Under the pieces are notes generated by a model. It was not told where the DNA came from, ran no database searches, and saw only the letters and a list, made by a program, of their open reading frames with translations. This document shows, in pieces, positions 1-8,254 of a DNA stretch of 20,797 bases; position 1 is the stretch's first letter, and every line of letters starts with the position of its first letter. This DNA is from Azonexaceae bacterium (GTDB lineage Bacteria; Pseudomonadota; Gammaproteobacteria; Burkholderiales; Rhodocyclaceae), in the NCBI GenBank assembly GCA_009469665.1, contig SSTB01000059.1:1-20797 (forward strand). Direction: 5' to 3'. A program made the translations under genes and the position numbers.

Positions 1-96
1 CAGGAGCTTGGAATTCGGCAGTCTGCCACCCGAGAGTCACCCTGAAAACCCAAGCGGGAATGACTGGAAGGAAGGCCACTCACTGCGCCAATAAGC

Positions 97-120
97 AAAA
101 AGACCCGAATAATCAGGCCT
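97..120 (-). terminator. Intrinsic terminator of tRNA-Ala
   Basis: Read on the minus strand, an 8-bp stem (AGGCCTGA with TCGGGTCT, two G-T wobbles) closes a 4-base loop and is followed by five T. It lies about 15 bases beyond the CCA end of the tRNA-Ala gene. On the plus strand the wobbles become A-C mismatches, so it reads better as a minus-strand terminator. I see no gene in positions 1-96 to its left. Confidence 0.75.
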
Positions 121-135
121 TTTTTTGGAATCTTG

Positions 136-211
136 TGGTGGACCGAAGGAGGATCGAACTCCCGACCTCTGCATTGCGAACGCAGCGCTCTCCCAGCTGA
201 GCTATCGGCCC
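136..211 (-). tRNA. tRNA-Ala (anticodon CGC)
   Basis: A 76-base cloverleaf with encoded CCA reads on the minus strand. The 7-bp acceptor stem is GGGCCGA with TCGGTCC. Its third pair is G3:U70, the known identity signal for alanyl-tRNA synthetase. The D arm contains TAGCTCAGCTGGGAGAGC and the T arm contains GTTCGATC. The anticodon loop TTCGCAA gives anticodon CGC, which reads GCG codons. The bottom pair of the anticodon stem (31:39) is a G-T wobble. The gene lies 43 bases downstream of tsaC, has a promoter in that gap, and is followed by an intrinsic terminator. CGC-anticodon alanine tRNAs are less common than TGC or GGC ones and suit a GC-rich genome. Confidence 0.96.
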
Positions 212-222
212 GTAGGGGGCGG

Positions 223-252
223 ATTTTATCCTTGCCCGGAACCCCTTGGCAA
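223..252 (-). promoter_or_regulatory. Promoter of tRNA-Ala
   Basis: On the minus strand, TTGCCA (252-247) and TAAAAT (228-223) are separated by 18 bases. Each hexamer matches the sigma70 consensus at five of six positions. Transcription would start a few bases before the tRNA 5' end at 211. The stretch between the -10 box and the start is very GC-rich (CCGCCCCC), as in stringently controlled stable-RNA promoters. It lies wholly in the gap after the tsaC stop codon. Confidence 0.65.
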
Positions 253-254
253 AC

Positions 255-1247
255 TCACTCCCGACCCGCGCCGGCAGCGGCCCGGCGCAGACGGTCGGCC
301 ACCGCCGCCCAAGCCGGATCGTCGGGGATTGCTTCGACGGCGATGAGATCGACGCCGGCGTGGTCCATGTCGCGCAGGGCGGCGTAGAGATCGTGGGCAT
401 AGCCTACGGGGTCGGCGGGCAGCATGAGCCAGGCGTGGGGCATGCCGGCCTGGGGCGGCTGGCTGTGGCAGAGGGCGGCGCAGCGGCCGCCGCGGTGGCG
501 ATGGACGTTGAGGAAATCCAGCAGGCGCTCGCCCACCACCAAGCGCATGGGCGTCACCGGAGCATAGTGGGCCTCCAGGGAGCCGGAAACCCGGGGTGCG
601 CCAGGGGCGGTCTCGATGGCCGGCAGGAAGCCGAGCACCGCCTCGATATGACTAGGGCTGATGTGACCGGGTCGCAGGATCACCGGCTCGGCTCGGGAGC
701 AGTCGACGATGGTGGATTCGATACCCACGGTGCACGATCCGCCATCGAGGACGAGGGGCACCCGCTCTCCCAGTTCTTCCGCCACGTGGGCAGCGGTGGT
801 GGGGCTGATGCGCCCGAAACGGTTGGCCGAAGGCGCGGCGATGCCCCCGGCGGTGCCGGCGGCGGCGAAGTTGCGCAGGAGTTGCAGGGCCACCGGATGA
901 CCGGGCACCCGCAGGCCGACGGTGGACTGGCCGCCGGTGACGGCATCGGGCACCCAGGCCTGTTTCTTGAGAATGAGGGTCAGTGGCCCGGGCCAGAAGG
1001 CTTCCATCAATTCCCAGGCAGCGTCGGGCACCGCTTGGGCCCAGCGTTCGACCCAGTCGTGACCGGCCACGTGGACGATGAGGGGATGGTCGGCGGGGCG
1101 TCCCTTGGCGGCGAAGATATTGGCCACCGCCGACCCGTTGCTGGCATCGGCCCCCAGGCCGTAGACGGTCTCGGTGGGGAAGGCCACCAGCTCGCCCGCC
1201 CGCAGCAACGCCACGGCGCGGGCGTAGTCCGCCGCCGTCGGAGTCAT
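255..1247 (-). CDS. tsaC: L-threonylcarbamoyladenylate synthase, two-domain Sua5 type
   Basis: The predicted protein has 330 residues. It makes threonylcarbamoyl-AMP from threonine, bicarbonate and ATP, the first step of the t6A37 modification of ANN-decoding tRNAs, in the cytoplasm. The YrdC domain (about 5-200) shows [10 protein letters not shown] (23-32), KGRP (48-51), PSANRFG (139-145) and STIVD (178-182). A C-terminal Sua5-type domain follows a linker with [10 protein letters not shown] (221-230). The length fits the long Sua5 form rather than the roughly 190-residue TsaC form, so either name could be used. I chose the start whose ATG overlaps the purK stop as ATGA, which implies translational coupling. 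The longer reading frame upstream is only the purK C-terminal coding region in another frame. It is the last protein gene of the folD-purE-purK operon. Confidence 0.93.
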   Translation of the reverse strand: MTPTAADYARAVALLRAGELVAFPTETVYGLGADASNGSAVANIFAAKGRPADHPLIVHVAGHDWVERWAQAVPDAAWELMEAFWPGPLTLILKKQAWVPDAVTGGQSTVGLRVPGHPVALQLLRNFAAAGTAGGIAAPSANRFGRISPTTAAHVAEELGERVPLVLDGGSCTVGIESTIVDCSRAEPVILRPGHISPSHIEAVLGFLPAIETAPGAPRVSGSLEAHYAPVTPMRLVVGERLLDFLNVHRHRGGRCAALCHSQPPQAGMPHAWLMLPADPVGYAHDLYAALRDMDHAGVDLIAVEAIPDDPAWAAVADRLRRAAAGAGRE

Positions 1248-2398
1248 TCGTCCCGGATGCCGATGGCGGCGCGGGCGGCCATGGCCGCGGCCTGGACCTG
1301 GATGGGGTCGTCGCCTATGACGGTGAAGTGACCCATCTTGCGTCCCGGACGCGCGTGATGCTTGCCGTAGAGGTGGAGTTTCAGGTTGGGCACGGCAGTG
1401 AGTTGGGCCCAATCCGGCTCCCGGTAGTGGTCACCGTCGAACCACAGGTCGCCCAGCAGATTCACCATCACCGCCACCGAGTGAGCGCGGGCTTCTCCCA
1501 GGGGCAAACCGCACAGCGCCCGTACCTGCTGCTCGAACTGGTCGGTGACACAGGCGTCCAGGGTGTAATGACCGCTGTTGTGGGGCCGCGGCGCCATCTC
1601 GTTGACGTAGAGCTGGCCGCGGCTGACGAAGAACTCGACGCCCATGGTACCGATGTAGCCGAGCTGCTCGGCGATGCGGGCGGCGATGTCCTCGGCGTCG
1701 CTACGCACGCAGCCGGCGGCCCGGGCGGGGACGATGGAAACGTCGAGGATGCCCCGCATGTGGCTGTTCTCGCCGGTGGGGAAACACTGCACCGCACCGC
1801 TTTCGTCCCGGGCGAGCACCACGGAAACTTCGTAGTCGAGGCTTAGTTTCTGCTCCAGGACGCAATGCTCGCCCTTAAAGGCGGAAAAGGCGATGAGCGC
1901 TTCCTCGCGGCTATTCACCACCGCCTGACCCTTGCCGTCGTAGCCGAAGCGGGCCACCTTGAGGATGCCGGGGAAGAGATGGGCGCCGGCCTCCCGCAGG
2001 TCGTCTTCGCTTGCGATAGCGGCAAAGGGGCCATGGGGGAAGCCATTGACCTGAAGGAAGGTCTTTTCGTGGATGCGGTTCTGGCACACGGCGACGGCCG
2101 CCGCCGAGGGACGCACCGACACGAACTTGGCGAGGTATTCGAGGGTTTGGGCCGGCACGTTCTCGAATTCGGTGGTGATGGCGGCACACCCTTCAGCCAG
2201 GGTGTCGAGGGCGGCGAAGTCCGTATAGGCCGCCTGCAGATGGCGATCGGCGATCTGCCCGGCTGGACTGTTGGCATCCGGGTCGAGCACCCAGACCTTG
2301 TAACCCATCTCGTGGGCGGCGGCGACGAAAAAACGGCCCAGTTGGCCGCCGCCGAGCATGCCGAGGGTGGCGGGAGGGAGGACGATTCCGGTACGCAT
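1244..2398 (-). CDS. purK: 5-(carboxyamino)imidazole ribonucleotide synthase (ATP-grasp)
   Basis: The predicted protein has 384 residues, normal for PurK. It uses ATP and bicarbonate to carboxylate aminoimidazole ribonucleotide to N5-CAIR in de novo purine synthesis. The N-terminal glycine-rich segment MLGGGQLGRF (14-23) starts the fold. The ATP-grasp region has FGYDGKGQ (151-158) and the metal/ATP-binding NEMAPRPHNSGHY (266-278). The reading frame opens at 2485, but the residues before position 2398 are unlike the family, and MRTGIVLPP leads directly into the conserved core. No clear Shine-Dalgarno sequence precedes this ATG. It lies 109 bases after purE, whose product uses N5-CAIR directly, and overlaps tsaC by four bases. 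Confidence 0.96.
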   Translation of the reverse strand: MRTGIVLPPATLGMLGGGQLGRFFVAAAHEMGYKVWVLDPDANSPAGQIADRHLQAAYTDFAALDTLAEGCAAITTEFENVPAQTLEYLAKFVSVRPSAAAVAVCQNRIHEKTFLQVNGFPHGPFAAIASEDDLREAGAHLFPGILKVARFGYDGKGQAVVNSREEALIAFSAFKGEHCVLEQKLSLDYEVSVVLARDESGAVQCFPTGENSHMRGILDVSIVPARAAGCVRSDAEDIAARIAEQLGYIGTMGVEFFVSRGQLYVNEMAPRPHNSGHYTLDACVTDQFEQQVRALCGLPLGEARAHSVAVMVNLLGDLWFDGDHYREPDWAQLTAVPNLKLHLYGKHHARPGRKMGHFTVIGDDPIQVQAAAMAARAAIGIRDE

Positions 2399-2507
2399 GG
2401 GAAGTTGATCGCGAGGCGGGAGGAAGGAAGCGGCGAGACAGTACTTTGGTGCGGCTGGACGCTGACGACGGGGCCTACGAAGCAAGAACCTCGCGGGCGC
2501 GCCGGAA

Positions 2508-3008
2508 TCAGACTTCAGGAAGCTTCATGGCCAGCACCTTCTCGCTCTGATTCTGGCGGAAGGCGGCCAACTTGGCGGCCAGTTCGGCATCTTCGTTGGC
2601 CAGCATGGCGACGGCGAAGAGGGCCGCATTGGCGGCGCCGGCCTCGCCGATGGCGAAGGTGGCGACGGGAATGCCCTTGGGCATCTGCACGATGGAAAGC
2701 AGCGAATCCTGGCCGGACAGGGCCTTGGATTGCACCGGCACGCCCAGCACCGGCACCGTGGTCTTGGCCGCCAGCATGCCCGGCAGGTGGGCGGCGCCGC
2801 CGGCGCCGGCGATGATGGCTTTCAGGCCCCGCTCGCCGGCCATGGCGGCGTAGTCGAAAAGCAGGTCCGGCGTGCGGTGGGCGGAAACAACCCGCGCCTC
2901 GAAGTGCACGCCGAAGTCCTTGAGGATGACGGCCGCCGCCTGCATGGTGGGCCAGTCGGAATCGGAGCCCATGACGACGCCGACGAGGGGGTGCTTGGCT
3001 GCGTTCAT
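2508..3008 (-). CDS. purE: N5-carboxyaminoimidazole ribonucleotide mutase, class I PurE
   Basis: The predicted protein has 166 residues. It converts N5-CAIR, the PurK product, to CAIR in de novo purine synthesis and is expected to form an octamer. The class I signature is complete: GSDSDWPTM (14-22) with the substrate-binding Ser and Asp, SAHRTP (42-47) with the catalytic His44, and [11 protein letters not shown] (68-78). The presence of purK nearby supports the bacterial mutase (class I) rather than the animal carboxylase (class II). The ATG directly abuts the folD stop codon (TGA then ATG, no spacer), so translation is probably coupled to folD. Confidence 0.97.
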   Translation of the reverse strand: MNAAKHPLVGVVMGSDSDWPTMQAAAVILKDFGVHFEARVVSAHRTPDLLFDYAAMAGERGLKAIIAGAGGAAHLPGMLAAKTTVPVLGVPVQSKALSGQDSLLSIVQMPKGIPVATFAIGEAGAANAALFAVAMLANEDAELAAKLAAFRQNQSEKVLAMKLPEV

Positions 3009-3863
3009 TCAGATACCTGCCTTTCGCTCGGCGGCCTCGATGGTGTTGGCCAGCAGCATGGTGATGGTCATGGGTCCGACGCCGCCCGGGACCGGGGTGA
3101 TCTGGCCTGCGACTTCCTGGCAGCCGGCGAAATCGACGTCGCCGCAGAGCTTGCCGTCCGGGAGGCGGTTGATGCCGACGTCGATGACCACTGCGCCGGG
3201 CTTGACCATGTCGGCGGTGACGAACTTCGGCTTGCCCACGGCGGCGACCAGGATGTCGGCGCGGCGGGTGTGGAACTTGAGGTCGCGAGTGCGGGAGTTG
3301 CAGACGGTGACGGTGGCGCCGGCGTTGATCAAGAGAAGCGCCATGGGCTTGCCGACGATGTTGGAGCGGCCGATGACCACGGCCTCCTTGCCGGTGAGAT
3401 CGACGCCGCCCTTTTCGAACATCTTCATGACGCCGTAGGGCGTGCAGGGGATAAAGCGGGGGTTGCCCTGGGCCAGGGCGCCGACGTTCTCGGCGTGAAA
3501 GCCGTCCACGTCCTTCTCGGCGGCGATGGCTTCAAGCACTTTCTCTTCGTCGAAGTGCCTGGGCAGGGGCAGTTGCACCAGGATGCCGTGGATGGCCGGG
3601 TCGGCATTGAGAGCGGCGATCTTGCCCAGCACCACCCGCTGGTCGACGCTGGTGTCGTAGGTGATTTTCTCGGAATGCATGCCGATGGCCTGGCAGGCAT
3701 TGACCTTGTTGCGCACGTAAACCTGGGAAGCGGGGTCTTCCCCCACCAGGATGACCACCAGGCCGGGGCGCTGTCCCCTGGCCGCCAGCGCCTCGACCCG
3801 CGCCTTGAAGCTCTGGCGCAGTTCCTGGGCCAGGGCGTTGCCGTCGATGATGTGTGCCGTCAT
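3009..3863 (-). CDS. folD: Bifunctional methylenetetrahydrofolate dehydrogenase/cyclohydrolase
   Basis: The predicted protein has 284 residues, the normal FolD length. It interconverts 5,10-methylene-THF and 10-formyl-THF using NADP, supplying the formyl donor for two purine-pathway steps. That explains its place ahead of purE and purK. Visible motifs are VYVRNK (48-53) with catalytic Tyr49 and Lys53, VQLPLP (96-101), the nucleotide-binding GRSNIVGKP (165-173) and PGGVGPMT (259-266). The frame is open upstream to 4076, but MTAHIIDG matches the family start and is preceded by a good Shine-Dalgarno GGAG seven bases away. It is the first gene of the operon, and a terminator-like hairpin ends only 13 bases upstream of its ATG. 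Confidence 0.97.
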   Translation of the reverse strand: MTAHIIDGNALAQELRQSFKARVEALAARGQRPGLVVILVGEDPASQVYVRNKVNACQAIGMHSEKITYDTSVDQRVVLGKIAALNADPAIHGILVQLPLPRHFDEEKVLEAIAAEKDVDGFHAENVGALAQGNPRFIPCTPYGVMKMFEKGGVDLTGKEAVVIGRSNIVGKPMALLLINAGATVTVCNSRTRDLKFHTRRADILVAAVGKPKFVTADMVKPGAVVIDVGINRLPDGKLCGDVDFAGCQEVAGQITPVPGGVGPMTITMLLANTIEAAERKAGI

Positions 3864-3876
3864 GGGCGCTCCATGC

Positions 3877-3913
3877 AAAAAACAAAAGGGGAAAGGCACG
3901 GGCCTTTCCCTTT
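3877..3913 (-). terminator. Strong hairpin plus T-tract between the kinase gene and folD
   Basis: On the minus strand, AAAGGGAAAGGC pairs with GCCTTTCCCCTTT (12 bp with one bulged base) around a short loop, followed by TTGTTTTTT. It ends the upstream hybrid-kinase operon. Only 13 bases separate it from the folD start codon, so any folD transcript starting upstream must pass through it. It may therefore also act as an attenuator in the folD leader. Confidence 0.8.
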
Positions 3914-3924
3914 GAATTGACGGA

Positions 3925-3933
3925 ATTTTACCA
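3925..3933 (-). promoter_or_regulatory. folD: Candidate extended -10 promoter for folD
   Basis: On the minus strand, TGGTAAAAT combines an extended -10 TGn with TAAAAT (five of six matches). It sits just after the kinase stop codon and just before the terminator-like hairpin. No good -35 box is seen about 17 bases upstream. If used, the folD leader would be roughly 55 bases and would consist mostly of the hairpin. Confidence 0.35.
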
Positions 3934-3936
3934 GAA

Positions 3937-5808
3937 TCAGCCGCCTGCGCCGCCCGGCGGCCCACTGCGCACAAAGCGCGCCATCTCGGCGAGCAGGTCG
4001 GCCACCCGAATCGGCTTGGCGACGTAGCCGTCCATGCCGGCATCCAGACAGCGTAGACGATCCTCGTCCAGGGCATTGGCGGTCATGGCGATGATGGGGA
4101 TACGGACCGCCCCGCCTTCCTCCTGGCGCAGGCGCCGGGTGGCTTCCAGTCCATCCAGCACGGGCATCATCATGTCCATAAGGATCTGATCGAATTCCCC
4201 GGCACGCCACAACTGCAGCCCTTCCTCCCCGTTGTTGGCGACGGTGACGATGCAGCCCCGCGGTTCGAGCAGTTTGACCGCCAGCTTCTGATTGACCAGG
4301 TTGTCTTCCACCAGAAGGATGCGCAGTCCACGGGGTAGGTCGGCAGGCCCGGTACGCTGCGGCTCTGGACGACCGGAGGGGGCGCAAAAGCGGGTCCGCG
4401 CAGTGAAGGAGAACTCGGAGCCGACGCCGGTCTCGCTGGTCAACCAGATCTCGCCCCCCCACATCTCCACCAAACGGCGACAGATCGAAAGTCCCAGCCC
4501 CGTGCCCCCGAAGCGACGGGTGATACTGCCGTCGGCCTGGGAAAAGGCGTCGAAGATGGTTCCCCATTTCTCGCGGGGGATGCCGATGCCGGTATCCCTC
4601 ACCCGGAACACCAGTTCCCCCTCGCCGGAAGGGAAGCTGCCACGGACTTCCACCGCCACCGTAATGCCGCCGCGCTCGGTGAATTTGAGGGCATTGCCGA
4701 CAAGGTTGAGAATCACCTGACGCAGGCGCAGGGGATCGAGCACCACGCTGTGAGGCAGGTCTGCCCCCAGAACGAGCTCCAGCTTCAATTTCCGCTCCCG
4801 GGCGCGGCCCTCCATGATGCGACAGGTCTCGCGCAGCATGGGTTCGAGCGCGAAGGTTTCCGGTTGCAGGCTCATGCGCCCGGCGTCGATCTTGGAAAAG
4901 TCGAGGAGCTCGTTGATAACGTCGAGCAGGTGCAGGGAAGAATGCTTGACGGTGACCAGATGGTCCGTTTGCTCGGCATCGAGCTTCGTTTCCAACAGCA
5001 GTTCGGTCATGCCCAGAATTCCATTCAGGGGAGTCCTGATCTCGTGACTCATGTTGGCTAGAAACTCGCCCTTGATGGCATTGGCGCTTTCCGCCGCCGC
5101 CCGGGCCGCCGCCAGGTCGGACATCAAGGATTCGATCCGGTCGGCCATCTGGTTGAAAGCCTTCGCAGTGGCGGCGATTTCGGCCGCCCCTTCCAGCCGT
5201 GCCCGGTTGGACATGGCACCGCGCCCGAACTGTTCCACCACCCCGGCGAGACGCTCGAGCGGTTGCAGGTTGCGGCGCAGGACCACGGTGAGCAGGGGCA
5301 GAAATGCCAACATGGAGACAAAGGCACCGATCAGAGCGAGGACCGCGATTCCAGCCAGATCCTCGGCCGCAGCCGCCACCGAGGGGTAGACCAGGAGCCG
5401 TCCGTAACCGACCCCTCCCACGACAATTTCCGCTGCTTCAGGCTGTAGCGGCTGGAAGAGAAAAGCCAGGAAAGGTTGCCGCGGGCCCGCGGTACGATCC
5501 TGGACCTCCAGGACTGCGGCGCCCGTCTCCGGGTGGATCAGGATCAGGCGATCGACGGCGCGGTGCTCGACCACCTGCTCAAGGGTTTGCCGGGCGGTTT
5601 CCAGGTCACCGACCACCAGGGTCTGCTCAAGGATGGGCCGCAGGGCCGTCGCCACCGAGCGCGCTGCGTCGTCCGCGGCGCGGCGGGCCCGGTCGGCCTG
5701 GGCCCACATCTGCGCCGCCATCCCCACCACGGTAAGCAGGGCGAACCCGGCCGCCACCAGAATCAGGATGTGGCGAACCAGCCCCGGGGGGTTCAACCTT
5801 TCAGGCAT
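3937..5808 (-). CDS. Membrane-bound hybrid sensor histidine kinase (HAMP-HisKA-HATPase-REC)
   Basis: The predicted protein has 623 residues. Two membrane segments (about 12-34 and 152-176) enclose a small periplasmic sensor region of about 115 residues whose fold I cannot name. A HAMP-like region (about 177-230) follows. The HisKA domain has the phosphorylated His255 in [10 protein letters not shown]. The HATPase domain has the N box around Asn372, DTGIGI (405-410) and GGTGLGL (434-440). A C-terminal receiver (about 495-612) has acidic ED at 501-502, phospho-acceptor Asp545 in LMDMMMP and Lys598. There is no HPt or DNA-binding domain, so the output partner is encoded elsewhere. The ATG lies three bases after the stop of a PhnD-like periplasmic protein gene, which suggests that protein feeds ligand information to this kinase. 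Nothing essential is missing from the catalytic core. Confidence 0.93.
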   Translation of the reverse strand: MPERLNPPGLVRHILILVAAGFALLTVVGMAAQMWAQADRARRAADDAARSVATALRPILEQTLVVGDLETARQTLEQVVEHRAVDRLILIHPETGAAVLEVQDRTAGPRQPFLAFLFQPLQPEAAEIVVGGVGYGRLLVYPSVAAAAEDLAGIAVLALIGAFVSMLAFLPLLTVVLRRNLQPLERLAGVVEQFGRGAMSNRARLEGAAEIAATAKAFNQMADRIESLMSDLAAARAAAESANAIKGEFLANMSHEIRTPLNGILGMTELLLETKLDAEQTDHLVTVKHSSLHLLDVINELLDFSKIDAGRMSLQPETFALEPMLRETCRIMEGRARERKLKLELVLGADLPHSVVLDPLRLRQVILNLVGNALKFTERGGITVAVEVRGSFPSGEGELVFRVRDTGIGIPREKWGTIFDAFSQADGSITRRFGGTGLGLSICRRLVEMWGGEIWLTSETGVGSEFSFTARTRFCAPSGRPEPQRTGPADLPRGLRILLVEDNLVNQKLAVKLLEPRGCIVTVANNGEEGLQLWRAGEFDQILMDMMMPVLDGLEATRRLRQEEGGAVRIPIIAMTANALDEDRLRCLDAGMDGYVAKPIRVADLLAEMARFVRSGPPGGAGG

Positions 5809-5811
5809 CGC

Positions 5812-6618
5812 TCAATTTCCCAGGGCGCGATAGGCGCGGCGCACGCCGTCATAGTCCTTCTCGTTGGCCGGGAAGAAGCCGGGAAACTGGTTCGCCTCCA
5901 GCAGAGGCAAGGCTTTCGGGTCCGTGCTCATGCCGACGAGCGCCGCCTGGATGCGGTCGAGTTGCTCTGGCGTGAGGCGGGGATGGGCGAGAACCGCGAG
6001 ATCGGGATAGGGTTCCGAGGTATAGATTTCCCGATAACGCAGACCGGTACGGGCGGCATACTGGGTAAGGAAGCGGGAATTGACCGCGGCCGCCTCCACT
6101 TGACCCGAAGCGAGTTGGGCCAGCGCTCCCTCCTGATTGCCAGCCAGCACTTCCTTTTCGGCGATTCCTGCCCGGCGGAGGGCGGCCTTGGGCACGGCGT
6201 AAGCGACGAAGGCATTCTGCGAGGGATAGGCGATGCGCAGACCGCTCAAGTCCTTCAAACGGGTGAACCGACTGCCCCCCAGCACGGCGATGACACCGAA
6301 GATCGGCGCGTTGCCCCAGCGGGCGATCACCTTGTAAGTCCCGTCGTATTCGGGGCGGAAATTGTGGTTGGTGAAGACCAGATCGAATTCGCCCTTGGCC
6401 ATCATGGCGTTGGTCGCCTGGACATTGGGCCCCATGCGCAACTGGAAACGGTAGCCGGTCACGCCCCCCAGATAGGCAAAGATGGGATTCCAGCGCTCCG
6501 CGGTCAATTGTGGGCTCTGTTGATTGAGGATACCGAACACGAGGGCTTGATCCTGGGCGCGAACGCTACAAGTCAGCATGAAAAAAGTGAGCAGCACCAC
6601 ACCGCAGAGTCTCACCAT
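5812..6618 (-). CDS. PhnD-like periplasmic substrate-binding protein, probable sensor partner
   Basis: The predicted protein has 268 residues. It begins with a signal peptide (MVRLCGVVLLTFFMLTCSVRA, likely cut after residue 21) and then a PhnD/phosphonate-type binding fold. Recognisable family features are FGILNQQSP near the start, WNPIFAYLGGVTGY, FDLVFTNHNF, the KDLSGLRIAYP segment and the late GYARRAYRAL-like helix. The Cys in the signal region lacks a proper lipobox, so a soluble periplasmic protein is more likely than a lipoprotein. An excellent Shine-Dalgarno AGGAG sits seven bases before this ATG, which decides it over the longer frame opening at 6762. No ABC permease or ATPase gene is nearby. 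The next gene, three bases downstream, is a hybrid histidine kinase, so a role in signal sensing is more likely than uptake. The ligand is unknown. Confidence 0.87.
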   Translation of the reverse strand: MVRLCGVVLLTFFMLTCSVRAQDQALVFGILNQQSPQLTAERWNPIFAYLGGVTGYRFQLRMGPNVQATNAMMAKGEFDLVFTNHNFRPEYDGTYKVIARWGNAPIFGVIAVLGGSRFTRLKDLSGLRIAYPSQNAFVAYAVPKAALRRAGIAEKEVLAGNQEGALAQLASGQVEAAAVNSRFLTQYAARTGLRYREIYTSEPYPDLAVLAHPRLTPEQLDRIQAALVGMSTDPKALPLLEANQFPGFFPANEKDYDGVRRAYRALGN

Positions 6619-6893
6619 GGCAATCTCCTGAAAGTTCGCAACTCCTGACCAGGCCTCCGAGCCCTCCTCGACCGGAACGCCTTCCCCCGAAGCAAGCCGC
6701 GCTACCGCGTCAATGCCGCCCCCAGGCTCCACTACCCTAGTTTGAGGCCCACACCGCTCCACGACAGGGCTTCACCCGCCATTCTAGCCCCGTGCCCCGC
6801 TAAGCGATCGCTTCCTCAAACCCATCGGCCTCATTATCATGCCGCCTACTGCAGCGGGCACCAGACCTGCCCAGCGAAGGAGGAGGTCAATCC
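6619..6893. other. Divergent intergenic region with a 12-bp palindrome
   Basis: This 275-base gap separates the minus-strand sensor operon from the plus-strand diguanylate cyclase, so both promoters should lie here. AAGCGATCGCTT at 6802-6813 is a perfect palindrome about 80 bases before the cyclase gene. TATCAT at 6835-6840 could be a -10 box for the cyclase, but its -35 is poor. A strong Shine-Dalgarno AGGAGG (6881-6886) precedes the cyclase ATG. I see no small gene here. Confidence 0.5.
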
Positions 6894-7865
6894 ATGCCCA
6901 CACGTAAAGCGCAGGCCTTGTCTCGTGAACACGCGTTCGCGATCAATCTCATGCAGCATCTGGTCGTCCCGACCTTCGTCATAGACCGGGACTGTCGCGT
7001 CATCATCTGGAATCGAGCCTGCGAGCGCCTGACCGGCATCCCCGCCGCGGAAGTGGTCGGCACCGCGGACCACTGGAAGGGTTTCTACGCCCGCCCCCGT
7101 CCCTGCCTGGCCGATTTGCTCGCCCAGGGAAGAATGCACGAACTGGAGGCGCATTACACCCACCACATGATGCCCTCGGACTTCGGCAATGGGGTCAAGG
7201 CGGAAAACTGGTGCGTCATGCCCCGCGCCAGCACCCGCCTCTACTTGGCCATCGACGTCGGCCCCATCTACGACGAGGCAGGCGAACTCATCGCGGTGGT
7301 CGAAACCCTGCGCGACATGACGGAACAGAAGAACGCCCAAGTGGCTCTCGAGCAATTGGCCACTTGTGACGCTCTCACGGGTATAGCCAACCGGCGCGGC
7401 TTCGACGAGAAACTGCACGCCGAGTGGAACCGCGCCTGCCGTCAGGGCGAGCCCCTGTCACTGATCCTGGCCGACGTCGATCAATTCAAGCGGTATAACG
7501 ATCACTACGGACACCAAGGGGGCGACGCATGCCTCAAGGCCGTGGCCGGAATTTTGCAGCGCCAGATCTACCGGGCGGCCGACCTTCCCGCCCGCTACGG
7601 CGGCGAGGAATTCGCCGTCATCCTACCGGGGACAGAACTGGAAGGTGCCGAAGTGGTTGCAGAACGCCTGCGGGCCCAGGTCGAGGGGCTTCATCTGCCC
7701 CACGGAACGAGCGAGGTTTCGCCCTGGGTAACCCTCAGCCTGGGTGTCGCATGCTGCATCCCGGGCCGGGACTCGCAACCCGAGCACCTCATCGCCGCCT
7801 CGGACCGGCACCTGTATGCGGCGAAGAACGGGGGGCGCAATCGCGTCTGCCCGGCCATGGCCTGA
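6894..7865 (+). CDS. PAS-GGDEF diguanylate cyclase
   Basis: The predicted protein has 323 residues and no membrane segment or signal peptide, so it is cytoplasmic. An N-terminal PAS domain (about 20-145) is followed by a GGDEF domain (about 155-320). The active-site motif is GGEEF (236-240). The metal-binding Asp lies in ADVDQF (193-198), followed by YNDHYGHQGGD. An inhibitory I-site RAAD (227-230) lies five residues before GGEEF, so product feedback by c-di-GMP is expected. The role is to make c-di-GMP from two GTP in response to whatever the PAS domain senses. The ATG has an excellent AGGAGG ribosome site. The gene is divergent from the PhnD-like/kinase operon, which may link the two systems, though nothing in the sequence proves it. 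It converges on the tRNA-Arg gene. Confidence 0.94.
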   Translation: MPTRKAQALSREHAFAINLMQHLVVPTFVIDRDCRVIIWNRACERLTGIPAAEVVGTADHWKGFYARPRPCLADLLAQGRMHELEAHYTHHMMPSDFGNGVKAENWCVMPRASTRLYLAIDVGPIYDEAGELIAVVETLRDMTEQKNAQVALEQLATCDALTGIANRRGFDEKLHAEWNRACRQGEPLSLILADVDQFKRYNDHYGHQGGDACLKAVAGILQRQIYRAADLPARYGGEEFAVILPGTELEGAEVVAERLRAQVEGLHLPHGTSEVSPWVTLSLGVACCIPGRDSQPEHLIAASDRHLYAAKNGGRNRVCPAMA

Positions 7866-7929
7866 ACGGGCAGCCCCATGCCCGCCGCCCACTGCCCATG
7901 CTGCCAGCGCAAACCCGGCGCCGGGGGGC

Positions 7930-8006
7930 TGGCGTGCCCGGAGGGACTCGAACCCCCGACCTGCTGCTTAGAAGGCAGCTGCTCTATCCAGTTGAGCTAC
8001 GGGCAC
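7930..8006 (-). tRNA. tRNA-Arg (anticodon TCT)
   Basis: A 77-base cloverleaf with encoded CCA reads on the minus strand. The acceptor stem is GTGCCCG with CGGGCAC. The anticodon stem GCTGC/GCAGC closes the loop CTTCTAA, giving anticodon TCT, which reads AGA and AGG. A37 next to U36 makes it a normal t6A substrate, hence a target of the pathway begun by the tsaC product in this window. It lies 37 bases downstream of tRNA-Pro and is probably co-transcribed with it. A GC palindrome at 7914-7925 followed by a short T run could be a weak terminator. Confidence 0.97.
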
Positions 8007-8043
8007 TCCGGACGACATGGGATCGGCACGGGCCGAAAAAGGA

Positions 8044-8120
8044 TGGTCGGGGCGGCGGGATTCGAACTCGCGACCCTCTGCTCCCAAAGCAGATGCGCTA
8101 CCAGACTGCGCTACGCCCCG
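8044..8120 (-). tRNA. tRNA-Pro (anticodon TGG)
   Basis: A 77-base cloverleaf with encoded CCA reads on the minus strand. The acceptor stem is CGGGGCG with CGCCCCG. The anticodon stem TCTGC/GCAGA closes the loop TTTGGGA, giving anticodon TGG for CCN proline codons. It is the first gene of a tRNA-Pro/tRNA-Arg pair. A possible -10 box, TAAACT (8136-8131), with a GC-rich stretch after it lies just upstream, but I see no clear -35. Confidence 0.97.
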
Positions 8121-8192
8121 AACGCGGCGCAGTTTACCACCCAGCCGAAACCCGCGCCACAGGCGGGTCGGCCGGCCAATGCCCGTAATAGC

Positions 8193-8221
8193 TTGCGGGC
8201 TTTTCGGCTTTCTGATATTTA
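8193..8221 (+). promoter_or_regulatory. dksA: Candidate sigma70 promoter of dksA
   Basis: TTGCGG (8193-8198) and TATTTA (8216-8221) are separated by 17 bases. The predicted start would leave a leader of about 25 bases before the dksA ATG. It lies between the divergent tRNA-Pro gene and dksA. Confidence 0.5.
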
Positions 8222-8254
8222 ATCGCCTTTTTCCTCACCGGACGCGCCTCCAAC

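Noticed and set aside
12..24. GAATTCGGCA-like string near the left edge, resembling a cloning linker
   Set aside because: The match is short and continues into ordinary GC-rich sequence, so it is probably chance.
246..3920. Several plus-strand open frames opposite tsaC, purK, purE and folD
   Set aside because: All are antisense to genes with complete catalytic motifs, and none has a recognisable domain or ribosome site.
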